Assembly (NCBI GenBank): GCA_016841265.1
Contig: JAENZL010000003.1
Span: 124,001-188,000, forward strand
Source: Methanobacteriota archaeon
Lineage (GTDB): Archaea > Halobacteriota > Methanosarcinia > Methanosarcinales > Methanosarcinaceae
Direction of reading: 5' to 3'
DNA: 64,000 nt
In this document: positions 18,693-26,404 of the stretch, in pieces
Position numbering within the stretch: the stretch's first letter is position 1
How the letters are laid out: every line of letters starts with the position of its first letter
Notes under the pieces: model-generated
The model's database searches: none
Told to the model about the DNA's origin: nothing
The model's input: only the letters and a program-made list of their open reading frames with translations
Program-made: the position numbers and the translations under genes

Positions 18693-19739
18693 ATGAAAAC
18701 AAAGAGAATAGGCTGGGTCGACTCTTTAAAAGGTTTTGGAATTCTACTCGTCATATTGGGGCATATCAGCACGAGTAATATTTTATTTTTTAACTTTGAC
18801 CCCGTTTTATTAAAAAATTATATATTTTCCTTTCACATGCCGCTATTTTTCTTCATTTCAGGATTTCTTTTCAATTCTAAAAAATGGTTGCCAATGCCGA
18901 AAAAGTTTTTAGAATCACGAGTTAATCAAATTCTGGTCCCATATCTGAATTTCACAGTTATTGCAATATTGTTCATGGCTTTAGTTAGGGTGTTATTCAA
19001 TCATCATCATGTATTTTTAGATCTATCACTCGATGAAATGTTTTATAATACCATATTCGCACATTATGAAAAAATTATCAATGGGCATTTATGGTTTCTC
19101 CCGGCATTATTCATAACTGAAATGCTTTATTTTCTTTGTGTGAAATTATTGAAAAATAAATACTTAGTGGGGGTGGCGGTACTCTCCTTAGCTGCGGTAG
19201 GTGCTCATTATAGTTCTTTGACCTTGCCCTGGCACCTCAATTCTGCACTATTTGCATTATTGTTTTATGCATCAGGAAAGGCATTTCAGAAAAAACAAGA
19301 CACGTTACTTGATTGTGGTTTGTGGACTCCTGCACTGATAACTTGTATTCATTATAGTTTAGCATTCTCAGCAAAATATGATCTGCAGTTGAGGGCATTC
19401 GGCAATGAATATTTATGTTATTTGACGGCAATGTCAGGGATATTATTTTATTCGTATGTGTTCTACACATTGGAAAAATATGGGGCAGGTATGCATCCCC
19501 TGCAATGGTTCGGGAAAAATTCAATTATCATACTGAGTACGCACGGAATATTATTTTTACTGATCAAGCTTCTAACTGGGATATCATCAGGGGATGAATT
19601 ATTTTTCATTACCGTGTTGCTGGAAATCCCGACAATAAAGCTAATCAATAAATATACTCCATGGGTGATTGGAAAACCTTTTAAAATATCAGGTCTCATA
19701 TTAAAATTCAGAAAAAATAGTATTTCGGCACTTAAGTAA
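18693..19739 (+). CDS. Acyltransferase 3 family membrane protein
   Basis: A 348-residue protein with about ten hydrophobic segments. The N-terminus IGWVDSLKGFGILLVILGHI has the catalytic His context of acyltransferase-3 enzymes, and FHMPLFFFISGFLFNSKKW and NGHLWFLPALFITEML are family landmarks. It is closer to the O-acetyltransferase/OatA-like branch in its start than the copy at 15365. A GAAAGGAG ribosome site precedes the ATG. It is AT-rich and bracketed by the two direct repeats at 18546 and 19850, so it may have moved as a cassette. It probably O-acylates a surface sugar. Confidence 0.9.
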   Translation: MKTKRIGWVDSLKGFGILLVILGHISTSNILFFNFDPVLLKNYIFSFHMPLFFFISGFLFNSKKWLPMPKKFLESRVNQILVPYLNFTVIAILFMALVRVLFNHHHVFLDLSLDEMFYNTIFAHYEKIINGHLWFLPALFITEMLYFLCVKLLKNKYLVGVAVLSLAAVGAHYSSLTLPWHLNSALFALLFYASGKAFQKKQDTLLDCGLWTPALITCIHYSLAFSAKYDLQLRAFGNEYLCYLTAMSGILFYSYVFYTLEKYGAGMHPLQWFGKNSIIILSTHGILFLLIKLLTGISSGDELFFITVLLEIPTIKLINKYTPWVIGKPFKISGLILKFRKNSISALK

Positions 19740-19849
19740 AAAGGGGTTTGCTGAGAAAATAGATGGAAATCCCGGTACACAATACAACTAAAAAAAACTG
19801 ATTGCGAGTTTAAAAGTAAATTTAGAATTAAAAAGATTGTGGACATCCT

Positions 19850-19916
19850 AGTTTTGTGAAAAAATGGGTTTTTTACCTGATTTTTTACACAAAATCTACG
19901 TTTTACATAAACCCCT
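19850..19916. repeat. Direct repeat copy B flanking an acyltransferase gene
   Basis: Diverged copy of 18546-18611 in the same orientation: TTTTGTG, then TGATTTTTTACACA and a TTTTACATAAA tail. It lies in the gap between the acyltransferase gene and the end of the flippase gene. Confidence 0.65.
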
Positions 19917-21162
19917 ATGTATAAAAAAATTTATATATAAATATAAATTTTATTAGGTTTGTTAGATTATGAACAATGACAGTACTAATTACTATTCCTA
20001 TATAACCAAACAGATGTAAAAAAACAAGATCCAATATTATGTTGATAATGCCTCCAATTAGAATTGTATATGTCAATATTCTCACATATCCAAGTGCTGT
20101 TATAAAGCCAGTTGCCAAAAGAGCTTCTATAGTAGCCAGAGGAATTGTAAACAAAAAAATATAAAAGATAGATAAAAAGTCCGATGTATAATAGTTGCCC
20201 AAAAAATTTTTTATAAATATTGGAATCAAAAAATACAATAAAAGGCTAATTATAATTCCTGCAATTAATGACAAAAAAAAACTGAAATTAATTCTTTTTT
20301 GAATTTGATCCATTTTTTTAAGCATGAAGAGACGAATGTTATCCGGTGCAACTACTGCGCCTGCTATAGAGAAAGGCATGAGTGAAAATTTGAAAATTTT
20401 TTGAATTATCTCATAATATCCAATTTCCTCAATAAATCCAAATTGTCCAAGAATCACGATATCGATTCGTGTGTATAAAAAATAACCAATATTTGCCAAT
20501 CCGACTAAAAAGGAATAATGAGCTATTTTTTTCATTAAGTTTTTATCAATTGCAAATTTAAAGTCCTTGTAACCAGCAGCCAATGCAAAAAACAATAGGA
20601 GATAGTATAAATTTTGAGCTATTAAGGCACCAATTAAACCATATTTAGCAATCAAAGTATATACAAAGCTCAGTGAAAAGGCGCCTATGATTAGAAAAAT
20701 TCTTGATAAATATTTAAATTTTTTTAATCCCCGATAGATCCCATCATACAAAGAAGTAATTGGTGCTAGAAATACCAAAGGGATGATGTAAAGTACATAA
20801 ACATATTTATCACCTAGATAATATTTGCCAATTGTCAAAGTTGTTAATAGAAGAGCTAATGTCAGAGCTGCTATTATAAACCCGGAATTAAATAATACTA
20901 ATTTTAACTTTTCTTTATCGATAGTATTGTATTCTGCAACATATCTACTGGTTGCAGTTGAAATTCCAAAATCACCAAACATAATCAAGAAGAAAACAAT
21001 TGCCATAATATAGTTATAAATCCCAAATTCATAGGGATTTAACATTTTGGCACAAATTATAAAAATTAGAAAACTAACTCCTTCTTTTCCAAATATTTGG
21101 ATAAGTCTCCAAATAAGATTGTTGATTAATTCTTTATGCTTGGAGTATTTTAATATTAACAT
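19915..21162 (-). CDS. Wzx-type flippase, second copy, AT-rich
   Basis: About 415 residues with 12-13 hydrophobic segments. The start (NNLIWRLIQIFGKEGVSFLI) and MLNPYEFGIYNYIMAIVFFL mark a MOP-superfamily polysaccharide flippase. The likely start is the ATG at 21162 (MLILKYSKHKE), because a further in-frame ATG at 21198 would overlap the neighbouring GT2 gene. It is clearly diverged from the flippase at 12203 and much more AT-rich. It forms the end of a minus-strand run with three glycosyltransferase genes, so it probably exports a different lipid-linked glycan. Confidence 0.9.
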   Translation of the reverse strand: MLILKYSKHKELINNLIWRLIQIFGKEGVSFLIFIICAKMLNPYEFGIYNYIMAIVFFLIMFGDFGISTATSRYVAEYNTIDKEKLKLVLFNSGFIIAALTLALLLTTLTIGKYYLGDKYVYVLYIIPLVFLAPITSLYDGIYRGLKKFKYLSRIFLIIGAFSLSFVYTLIAKYGLIGALIAQNLYYLLLFFALAAGYKDFKFAIDKNLMKKIAHYSFLVGLANIGYFLYTRIDIVILGQFGFIEEIGYYEIIQKIFKFSLMPFSIAGAVVAPDNIRLFMLKKMDQIQKRINFSFFLSLIAGIIISLLLYFLIPIFIKNFLGNYYTSDFLSIFYIFLFTIPLATIEALLATGFITALGYVRILTYTILIGGIINIILDLVFLHLFGYIGIVISTVIVHNLTNLIKFIFIYKFFYT

Positions 21163-21169
21163 GGTAATC

Positions 21170-22033
21170 TCATTTAAAAATTCTTTTCCAAAAATCATTG
21201 GAATATTTTATAACTTCTTTATCCCGAATTTTTTTATTATTACTAAAAAACCCAGTTATATAACCTGCAAAGAACACGATTCCCGAAAATATATAAGGTT
21301 TTTTCTTGAATCCATGTTTTAAGGATATAAGCAAAACATGAATAGGATTATTACACAAGATATATTTACTTCTACCGTGCTTAAAATACCCTTTCAGTTG
21401 ATTTTCTTTTCCAAAAGACTCTCTATGCTGGTATGCTTTTGCAGATGTTAATGCCGTAGTTATATAACCGAGATTATTGATTTTTAGATCTGAAATTCGA
21501 TCCCAATTTGGCGTTTTTGGAATTCCACCAATATCTTGAATTGCATCGAATAAATATAGCCTTGCTCCACCTCTTGGTTCTTTTGAATTATACTCAGAAA
21601 TCCAAACATTTTCTTTTTTTATAAGTATATCTCCACTAATAACACCTATATTCTCATTTTTTTTAAGCTCACTGATTAATTTTTCAAAATACGACATTTC
21701 AACAGTTATGTCGGAATCTAATATTCCTAAGTATTTAACTTCACCAATTTTCCTCGAAACCAATAAAGTTTCTAATTTTTTCATTCCCTCATTTAATACA
21801 CTACTAATAGCTAACCAATTGTATGAAGAATTTATTTCTTTGTTAATTACATAAATCCAATCTTCGTTTTTTGTTTCTATATCCAGTATTTTTTGGGAGT
21901 TGTCAGTGGAACCATCATTAACTATTATCCATAAAGATGGGCGAATTGATTGTCTTTTTACAGAATCAATAACTTGTTTAATAGTGATTTCTTCATTTTT
22001 GAGAGGAGTAATAAGAACATAATTATCTTTCAT
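21170..22033 (-). CDS. GT2 glycosyltransferase
   Basis: A 287-residue GT-A enzyme. YVLITPLKNEEITIKQVIDS and WIIVNDGSTDNSQKIL form the nucleotide-binding half, and LGILDSDITVEMSYFEKL has the DxD metal motif. A hydrophobic segment near residues 245-265 (YIFSGIVFFAGYITGFFS) may anchor it. It lies between a flippase and another GT2 gene, with gaps of 7 and 9 bases, so the block is one transcription unit. The substrate is unknown. Confidence 0.88.
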   Translation of the reverse strand: MKDNYVLITPLKNEEITIKQVIDSVKRQSIRPSLWIIVNDGSTDNSQKILDIETKNEDWIYVINKEINSSYNWLAISSVLNEGMKKLETLLVSRKIGEVKYLGILDSDITVEMSYFEKLISELKKNENIGVISGDILIKKENVWISEYNSKEPRGGARLYLFDAIQDIGGIPKTPNWDRISDLKINNLGYITTALTSAKAYQHRESFGKENQLKGYFKHGRSKYILCNNPIHVLLISLKHGFKKKPYIFSGIVFFAGYITGFFSNNKKIRDKEVIKYSNDFWKRIFK

Positions 22034-22042
22034 AATGTATCC

Positions 22043-23002
22043 TCAAGTTTTCACCAATCCATATTTCCAGAGACTTTTACCTAACTGAACTGTGCACTTA
22101 AAAAGGGGGGGAAAATATGTTAATGTATACATCAAATAATATTTAAACAATTTAGAAGAAAAATTGGAAATTTTAAAGCCTTTCATAAAATATGATCTGC
22201 CATCTACAAAATTAGAATTTAATGAACAAAACTGCCCCAGTTGCAAATAAATTTTTTTTGATATATGCTTTATTTGCTCTTGATTGAAGATATACTGGCC
22301 CGATTCAGCCTTTTCCAAGACTTTTTTATATCCCACTATTTTCTTTTCATAATCGCAAGATATTCTGTTTCCACTCAATGTTTTATGAATTTTTGTTAAT
22401 TCATCTTTTATGAATAAAATTCTATTTTTTGTTAAAACCCTTAATATGAAATCTAAATCATTTGCTGTTGGTAGTTCTTCGTCAAATAGAAATTCTCGGC
22501 AAAGATCTTTCCTAAATAGCATTAAACTAGCAGAAAGCGGTATTTCATTGTTTATTACTTGTTCTTCAGATACTAAAAAATTATTGTTATATTTATTTTT
22601 AGTTGACTGATTTTCATTTATTATTGCACAGTTACTTACTGAAAAAATTGAATTTGAAGCCTTCATAATGTTTATTTGGATACTTAATTTATCAGGGGAA
22701 AATTCATCGTCACTATCTAACAAAGCTATATATTCACCATTTGCTTTTTCTATACCCAGATTTCTTGCCGCACAAACACCTTTATTCTTCTGGAAAATAT
22801 AAAATATATTCTCATTTTTTAAATAAGATTCTATAATATTTCTAGTGTTATCTGTAGATCCATCATCAACTATTATTATCTCATACCTATCGTACTCTTG
22901 ATTAAGCACTGACTTTATAGCTCTAAGTAAAGTCTTTTCTCTATTGTACGTGGGAATTATTATAGAAACCAGAGGAATGCTTTTATTTATCATAGAATTC
23001 AT
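22043..23002 (-). CDS. GT2 glycosyltransferase
   Basis: A 319-residue family GT2 protein. PLVSIIIPTYNREKTLLRAI and IIIVDDGSTDNTRNIIESYL are the classical N-terminal motifs, and ANGEYIALLDSDDEFSPDKL carries the metal-binding acidic cluster. No membrane anchor is evident beyond a hydrophobic patch near the C-terminus. It overlaps the end of the GT4 gene by 20 bases, which supports co-transcription. Either M1 or M4 could be the start. Confidence 0.9.
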   Translation of the reverse strand: MNSMINKSIPLVSIIIPTYNREKTLLRAIKSVLNQEYDRYEIIIVDDGSTDNTRNIIESYLKNENIFYIFQKNKGVCAARNLGIEKANGEYIALLDSDDEFSPDKLSIQINIMKASNSIFSVSNCAIINENQSTKNKYNNNFLVSEEQVINNEIPLSASLMLFRKDLCREFLFDEELPTANDLDFILRVLTKNRILFIKDELTKIHKTLSGNRISCDYEKKIVGYKKVLEKAESGQYIFNQEQIKHISKKIYLQLGQFCSLNSNFVDGRSYFMKGFKISNFSSKLFKYYLMYTLTYFPPLFKCTVQLGKSLWKYGLVKT

Positions 23003-24116
23003 CAGTGCCCATTATTTTTGAATATTTTTGATATAAAAGCTCATAATCCCGTGAAATTGTTTTCCATGAAAAATTTTGTTCTACTTTTCTTCTTGCCATG
23101 AGTCCCAATTCATTTCTGAGTTTGTCTTCATTTATCAACCTTAGTAAAGCATATTTTATATCATCAGAATTTTTTGGTCTTACCAATAATGCTGCATCAT
23201 TTACAACTTCCGCGCATCCAGAAGAGTTGGAAGTGATAATAGCACACCCTGAAGACATTGCTTCTAGCAAGACCATTCCAAAACTTTCAGCAGAAGAAGG
23301 ATGCACAAATATAGAGGAACTTTCAAATAAATATTTATATTGCGGAGATTCATTATCCAACCACCCTACAAAATTTATTTTTGCCTCAATGCCCTTCGCT
23401 TTCTCCATCAATGCTTCTCTATAAGGGCCATCTCCAACAATATTAATCTCATAATCAATCTCAATATTTTTTATAGCATCTAAAAAATATTGGTAACCTT
23501 TAAATTCAACTAGTCGACCAACTAACAAAATCTTCTTCTCTTTTTTCTTGGGGCTTAATTCAAATGAATTGAAACCATTATTGATTACTTTTATATTATC
23601 AGTATTGATATTTTTAATAATTAGGTCTTTCAGGTATTCAGAAGGAGTTATTATTTTACACGAACTTTTGATAATCCTGTTCCAGAAAGGTTTTACCAAT
23701 TTGTGTTCAAAAGAAAACTTATCGGGATTATGGCCTGGCACATCACTTCCGTGAGATGTGATAACATATGGGATATTTTTTCTGTTTAAATAAGACACAA
23801 TCCCTGTGGGGATAATAAAATGAGTGTGGTTAATGTCATATACATTTTCCCGAAGTAATTTTTGCAAAAAGCTATTTGCAGAAATGCAGTATGATAACAT
23901 TTCATACGATTTACATGCCTCTTTTTTTTTCCGTATACAGGAAAGCCTGTAAATGTTTACACCATTTATTACTTCGACCTTTTTTAAACCCTTAAATCCC
24001 ATAGTCACGACATCAACAGAATGACCTGATGCTACTAATTCTTCAGCAAGTGCTTTAGTTACATTCCCCCCACCCCCTCCAAGAGGGGGATACTCATAAT
24101 TTAGCATCAGTATCTT
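22983..24116 (-). CDS. GT4 glycosyltransferase
   Basis: A GT-B enzyme of about 377 residues. MKILMLNYEYPPLGGGGGNV is a textbook GT4 N-terminus, which is why the ATG at 24116 is preferred to the upstream one at 24161. SYVITSHGSDVPGHNPDKF-like sequence follows (ITSHGSDVPG). SAESFGMVLLEAMSSGCA holds the E(x7)E motif. The five-glycine run is encoded by a pure GGN stretch. It leads the AT-rich minus-strand block of three glycosyltransferases and a flippase. Confidence 0.92.
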   Translation of the reverse strand, partial: KILMLNYEYPPLGGGGGNVTKALAEELVASGHSVDVVTMGFKGLKKVEVINGVNIYRLSCIRKKKEACKSYEMLSYCISANSFLQKLLRENVYDINHTHFIIPTGIVSYLNRKNIPYVITSHGSDVPGHNPDKFSFEHKLVKPFWNRIIKSSCKIITPSEYLKDLIIKNINTDNIKVINNGFNSFELSPKKKEKKILLVGRLVEFKGYQYFLDAIKNIEIDYEINIVGDGPYREALMEKAKGIEAKINFVGWLDNESPQYKYLFESSSIFVHPSSAESFGMVLLEAMSSGCAIITSNSSGCAEVVNDAALLVRPKNSDDIKYALLRLINEDKLRNELGLMARRKVEQNFSWKTISRDYELLYQKYSKIMGTDEFYDK

Positions 24117-24180
24117 CATTGTACCACATATGCTCCTTTTATTATCTGAGACTTCCTTCAATATAAAGGAACACAGACCT

Positions 24181-25110
24181 TTAAATCAGGTAGTTCTTCC
24201 TTCCATTCTGCCCGTAATAGATCTTCAACAGGATGTCTGCAAGAATTCCGGTTGCAAGAAACTGCACACCCACAATAATCAAAAAAATACCCACAAGAAA
24301 TAATGGTCTATTGCTTAAAGGTCTTCCAAAAAATAGCCTTAATATTCCAAGGTGCATGGATATCACAAAACCCGTAAAACTAAAAACGATGCCTGCACCA
24401 CCAAATACATGCATTGGCCTGACAGAATACCTTTCCCAGAAGGTAACTACGAGCAGGTCTAGAAAACCCCTGACCAGCCGCTTCCAGTTGTATTTGGTTG
24501 TGCCATACTGTCTTTCCCTGTGGTTGCTCTTGATTTCGCCGATTTTGTATCCTTTCCAGCCGAGCATTGCAGGGATGTAGCGGTGAAGTTCTCCGTAAAG
24601 TTCCAGATCTTTTACGCATTCTTTTTTGTAGACGCGGAGGGTGCAGCCGGAGTCGTGGATCTTTTCATTTGTCAGTTTTTTTCGGAGGCAGTTGGCGAAC
24701 TTTGAGTGTATTTTTTTTGAAAAAGTATCTTTCCTATTATAACGCCAGCCGCAGACCACGTCAAAGTCTGCTGATTCCAGCTTCTGGAGGAGGGCAGGGA
24801 TGTCATGGGGGTCGTTCTGGAGGTCTGCATCCAGGGTTATGATGTACCTGCCTTCGGCATGGTCGAAGCCGGCTCTCAGGGCGGCGCTCTGTCCAAAATT
24901 TTTCCTTAATTTCAGGACTCTTAATAAACTGTCATTCTTGCTGAGATCCTGAAGTATCTTAAAAGTTGAATCTGTCGAGCCGTCGTCTACAAATATGATT
25001 TCATAACTTTTGCCAAGAGGGTCAAGGGCTTCCTTTATTTCCCGGTAGCAGGGAATGACACTTTCCTCTTCATTATAAGCGGGGATTACGACTGAAAGTT
25101 CGACATCCAT
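24181..25110 (-). CDS. GT2 polyprenyl-phosphate glycosyltransferase (DPM/GtrB type)
   Basis: A 309-residue protein. VELSVVIPAYNEEESVIPCY and EIIFVDDGSTDSTFKILQDL start a GT-A domain, TLDADLQNDPHD is the metal site, and HRERQYGTTKYNWKRLVRGF is the GtrB/DPM-type loop. Two membrane helices near the C-terminus match membrane-anchored dolichyl-phosphate hexose synthases, which feed GT-C enzymes such as the two GT39 proteins nearby. GC content returns to the local norm here. It overlaps the epimerase gene by 25 bases. Confidence 0.93.
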   Translation of the reverse strand: MDVELSVVIPAYNEEESVIPCYREIKEALDPLGKSYEIIFVDDGSTDSTFKILQDLSKNDSLLRVLKLRKNFGQSAALRAGFDHAEGRYIITLDADLQNDPHDIPALLQKLESADFDVVCGWRYNRKDTFSKKIHSKFANCLRKKLTNEKIHDSGCTLRVYKKECVKDLELYGELHRYIPAMLGWKGYKIGEIKSNHRERQYGTTKYNWKRLVRGFLDLLVVTFWERYSVRPMHVFGGAGIVFSFTGFVISMHLGILRLFFGRPLSNRPLFLVGIFLIIVGVQFLATGILADILLKIYYGQNGRKNYLI

Positions 25111-26042
25111 TTTGCATACCTCTCAAGGCCCTCTTCAACTGTTATTTCGGGTTTCCAGGCAAGTTCTTTAAGGGCTTTTTCCGAACTTGCAAGAGTATGC
25201 TCGGCGTCTCCTTTTACCGAGTCTGAATACACAATCTCCGACTTGCTTTCATTGATCTCGATGATCTTTCTGGCAAGGTCATTGATGCTGATCGAATTTC
25301 CGGCGCCGATGTTATAGACCCCACTTCCTTTTTCCATGCAGACCAGGTTTGCCCTTACAATATCATCTACGTAGGTAAAGTCTCTTGTTTTCTTCCCGTC
25401 TCCAAAAATGGTAATGGGTTCATTTTTCAAGGCAGCTTTCGTAAAGATGTTAATCGCGAGGTCCGGCCTCATCCTTGGGCCGTAGACCGTAAAATAGCGT
25501 AAGGAAACGCTTTTCAATCCGTAGAGTTCTTCAAAGACCCTGCAGTAGTGTTCTACGAGGAGCTTGGAAACGCCGTAAGGGGAAACGGGCTGGTTAGGAT
25601 GAGCCTCGTCAAAGGGGAGATATTCTACTCTACCATAAACAGAAGAAGAAGAAGCATTTATAAGTTTTCTGACGTCAGAATCAAGCACGGATTCGAGTAG
25701 ATTTAATGTGCCCGTAGCGTTAATTTCGTGAGGTTTCATGGGATCCTCAACAGAGATCCTGACCCCTGCCTGGGCAGCTTCGTGAAAAACATATTCGACC
25801 CCATCAAGAGTCCGGTTCAAAAGGGCCTTATCACGGATATCGCCTTCAACAAGTTTGAAACGGGCATTTTTCATGAAAGGCTCTATATTTTTCCCCTTTA
25901 ACTGTGGAGAGTAATAGGCGTCAAAGTTGTCAAGACAGACAACCTCATGTCCGAGATTCAGTAAGTTCTCGATAATATGAGAACCTATAAATCCCGCTCC
26001 ACCTGTTACCAAGCATTTTGTCATTTTCATAATTTTCAACAT
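25086..26042 (-). CDS. Nucleotide-sugar 4-epimerase (extended SDR)
   Basis: The protein starts CLVTGGAGFIGSHIIENL, the NAD-binding glycine motif. It has SSSSVYG with the catalytic Ser and SPYGVSKLLVEHY with the YxxxK pair, and ends with the substrate-binding half typical of UDP-glucose or UDP-glucuronate 4-epimerases (VCLDNFDAYYSPQLK). It supplies epimerised sugar nucleotides to the glycosyltransferases. Three closely spaced Met codons (26042, 26030 and 26024) could start it; a longer frame to 26120 adds a segment not expected in the family. It is coupled to the DPM-type gene. Confidence 0.9.
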   Translation of the reverse strand: MLKIMKMTKCLVTGGAGFIGSHIIENLLNLGHEVVCLDNFDAYYSPQLKGKNIEPFMKNARFKLVEGDIRDKALLNRTLDGVEYVFHEAAQAGVRISVEDPMKPHEINATGTLNLLESVLDSDVRKLINASSSSVYGRVEYLPFDEAHPNQPVSPYGVSKLLVEHYCRVFEELYGLKSVSLRYFTVYGPRMRPDLAINIFTKAALKNEPITIFGDGKKTRDFTYVDDIVRANLVCMEKGSGVYNIGAGNSISINDLARKIIEINESKSEIVYSDSVKGDAEHTLASSEKALKELAWKPEITVEEGLERYAKWMSNFQS

Positions 26043-26266
26043 TTCATTAAGTTCAAGGTTTATAACTATTTTGAAAAGAATGTCTAAATACACTGCACAC
26101 ATCAAAGTATATATAATCATATTCTCTGAAACTTTCCGATACAGCTCCTAACAGATTCAAAAATTTATTATTATAGCGAATTATTTACATACATGATCAT
26201 ATATCAACCTGAATAAAAAGATATGGATTAATGTGTCGTCAAGAACATCTTTAAAACAACGGAAAA

Positions 26267-26279
26267 TTTTTTATATATA
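26267..26279 (+). promoter_or_regulatory. Candidate aglB TATA box
   Basis: TTTTTTATATATA is a strong archaeal TATA-like element in an AT-rich spacer about 130 bases before the chosen aglB start. It would leave a leader of about 100 bases. No strong ribosome site precedes the ATG. Confidence 0.45.
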
Positions 26280-26404
26280 CGAAATAACAACACCACACTC
26301 AAAAATCACTTTACTTGTTAAAATTCCACTGAAAACCCGGCAAAAATAGTACAAATACGAAAGAGAATACAAATTCAACAGAGTTGGTCATTACGAATAA
26401 AATC

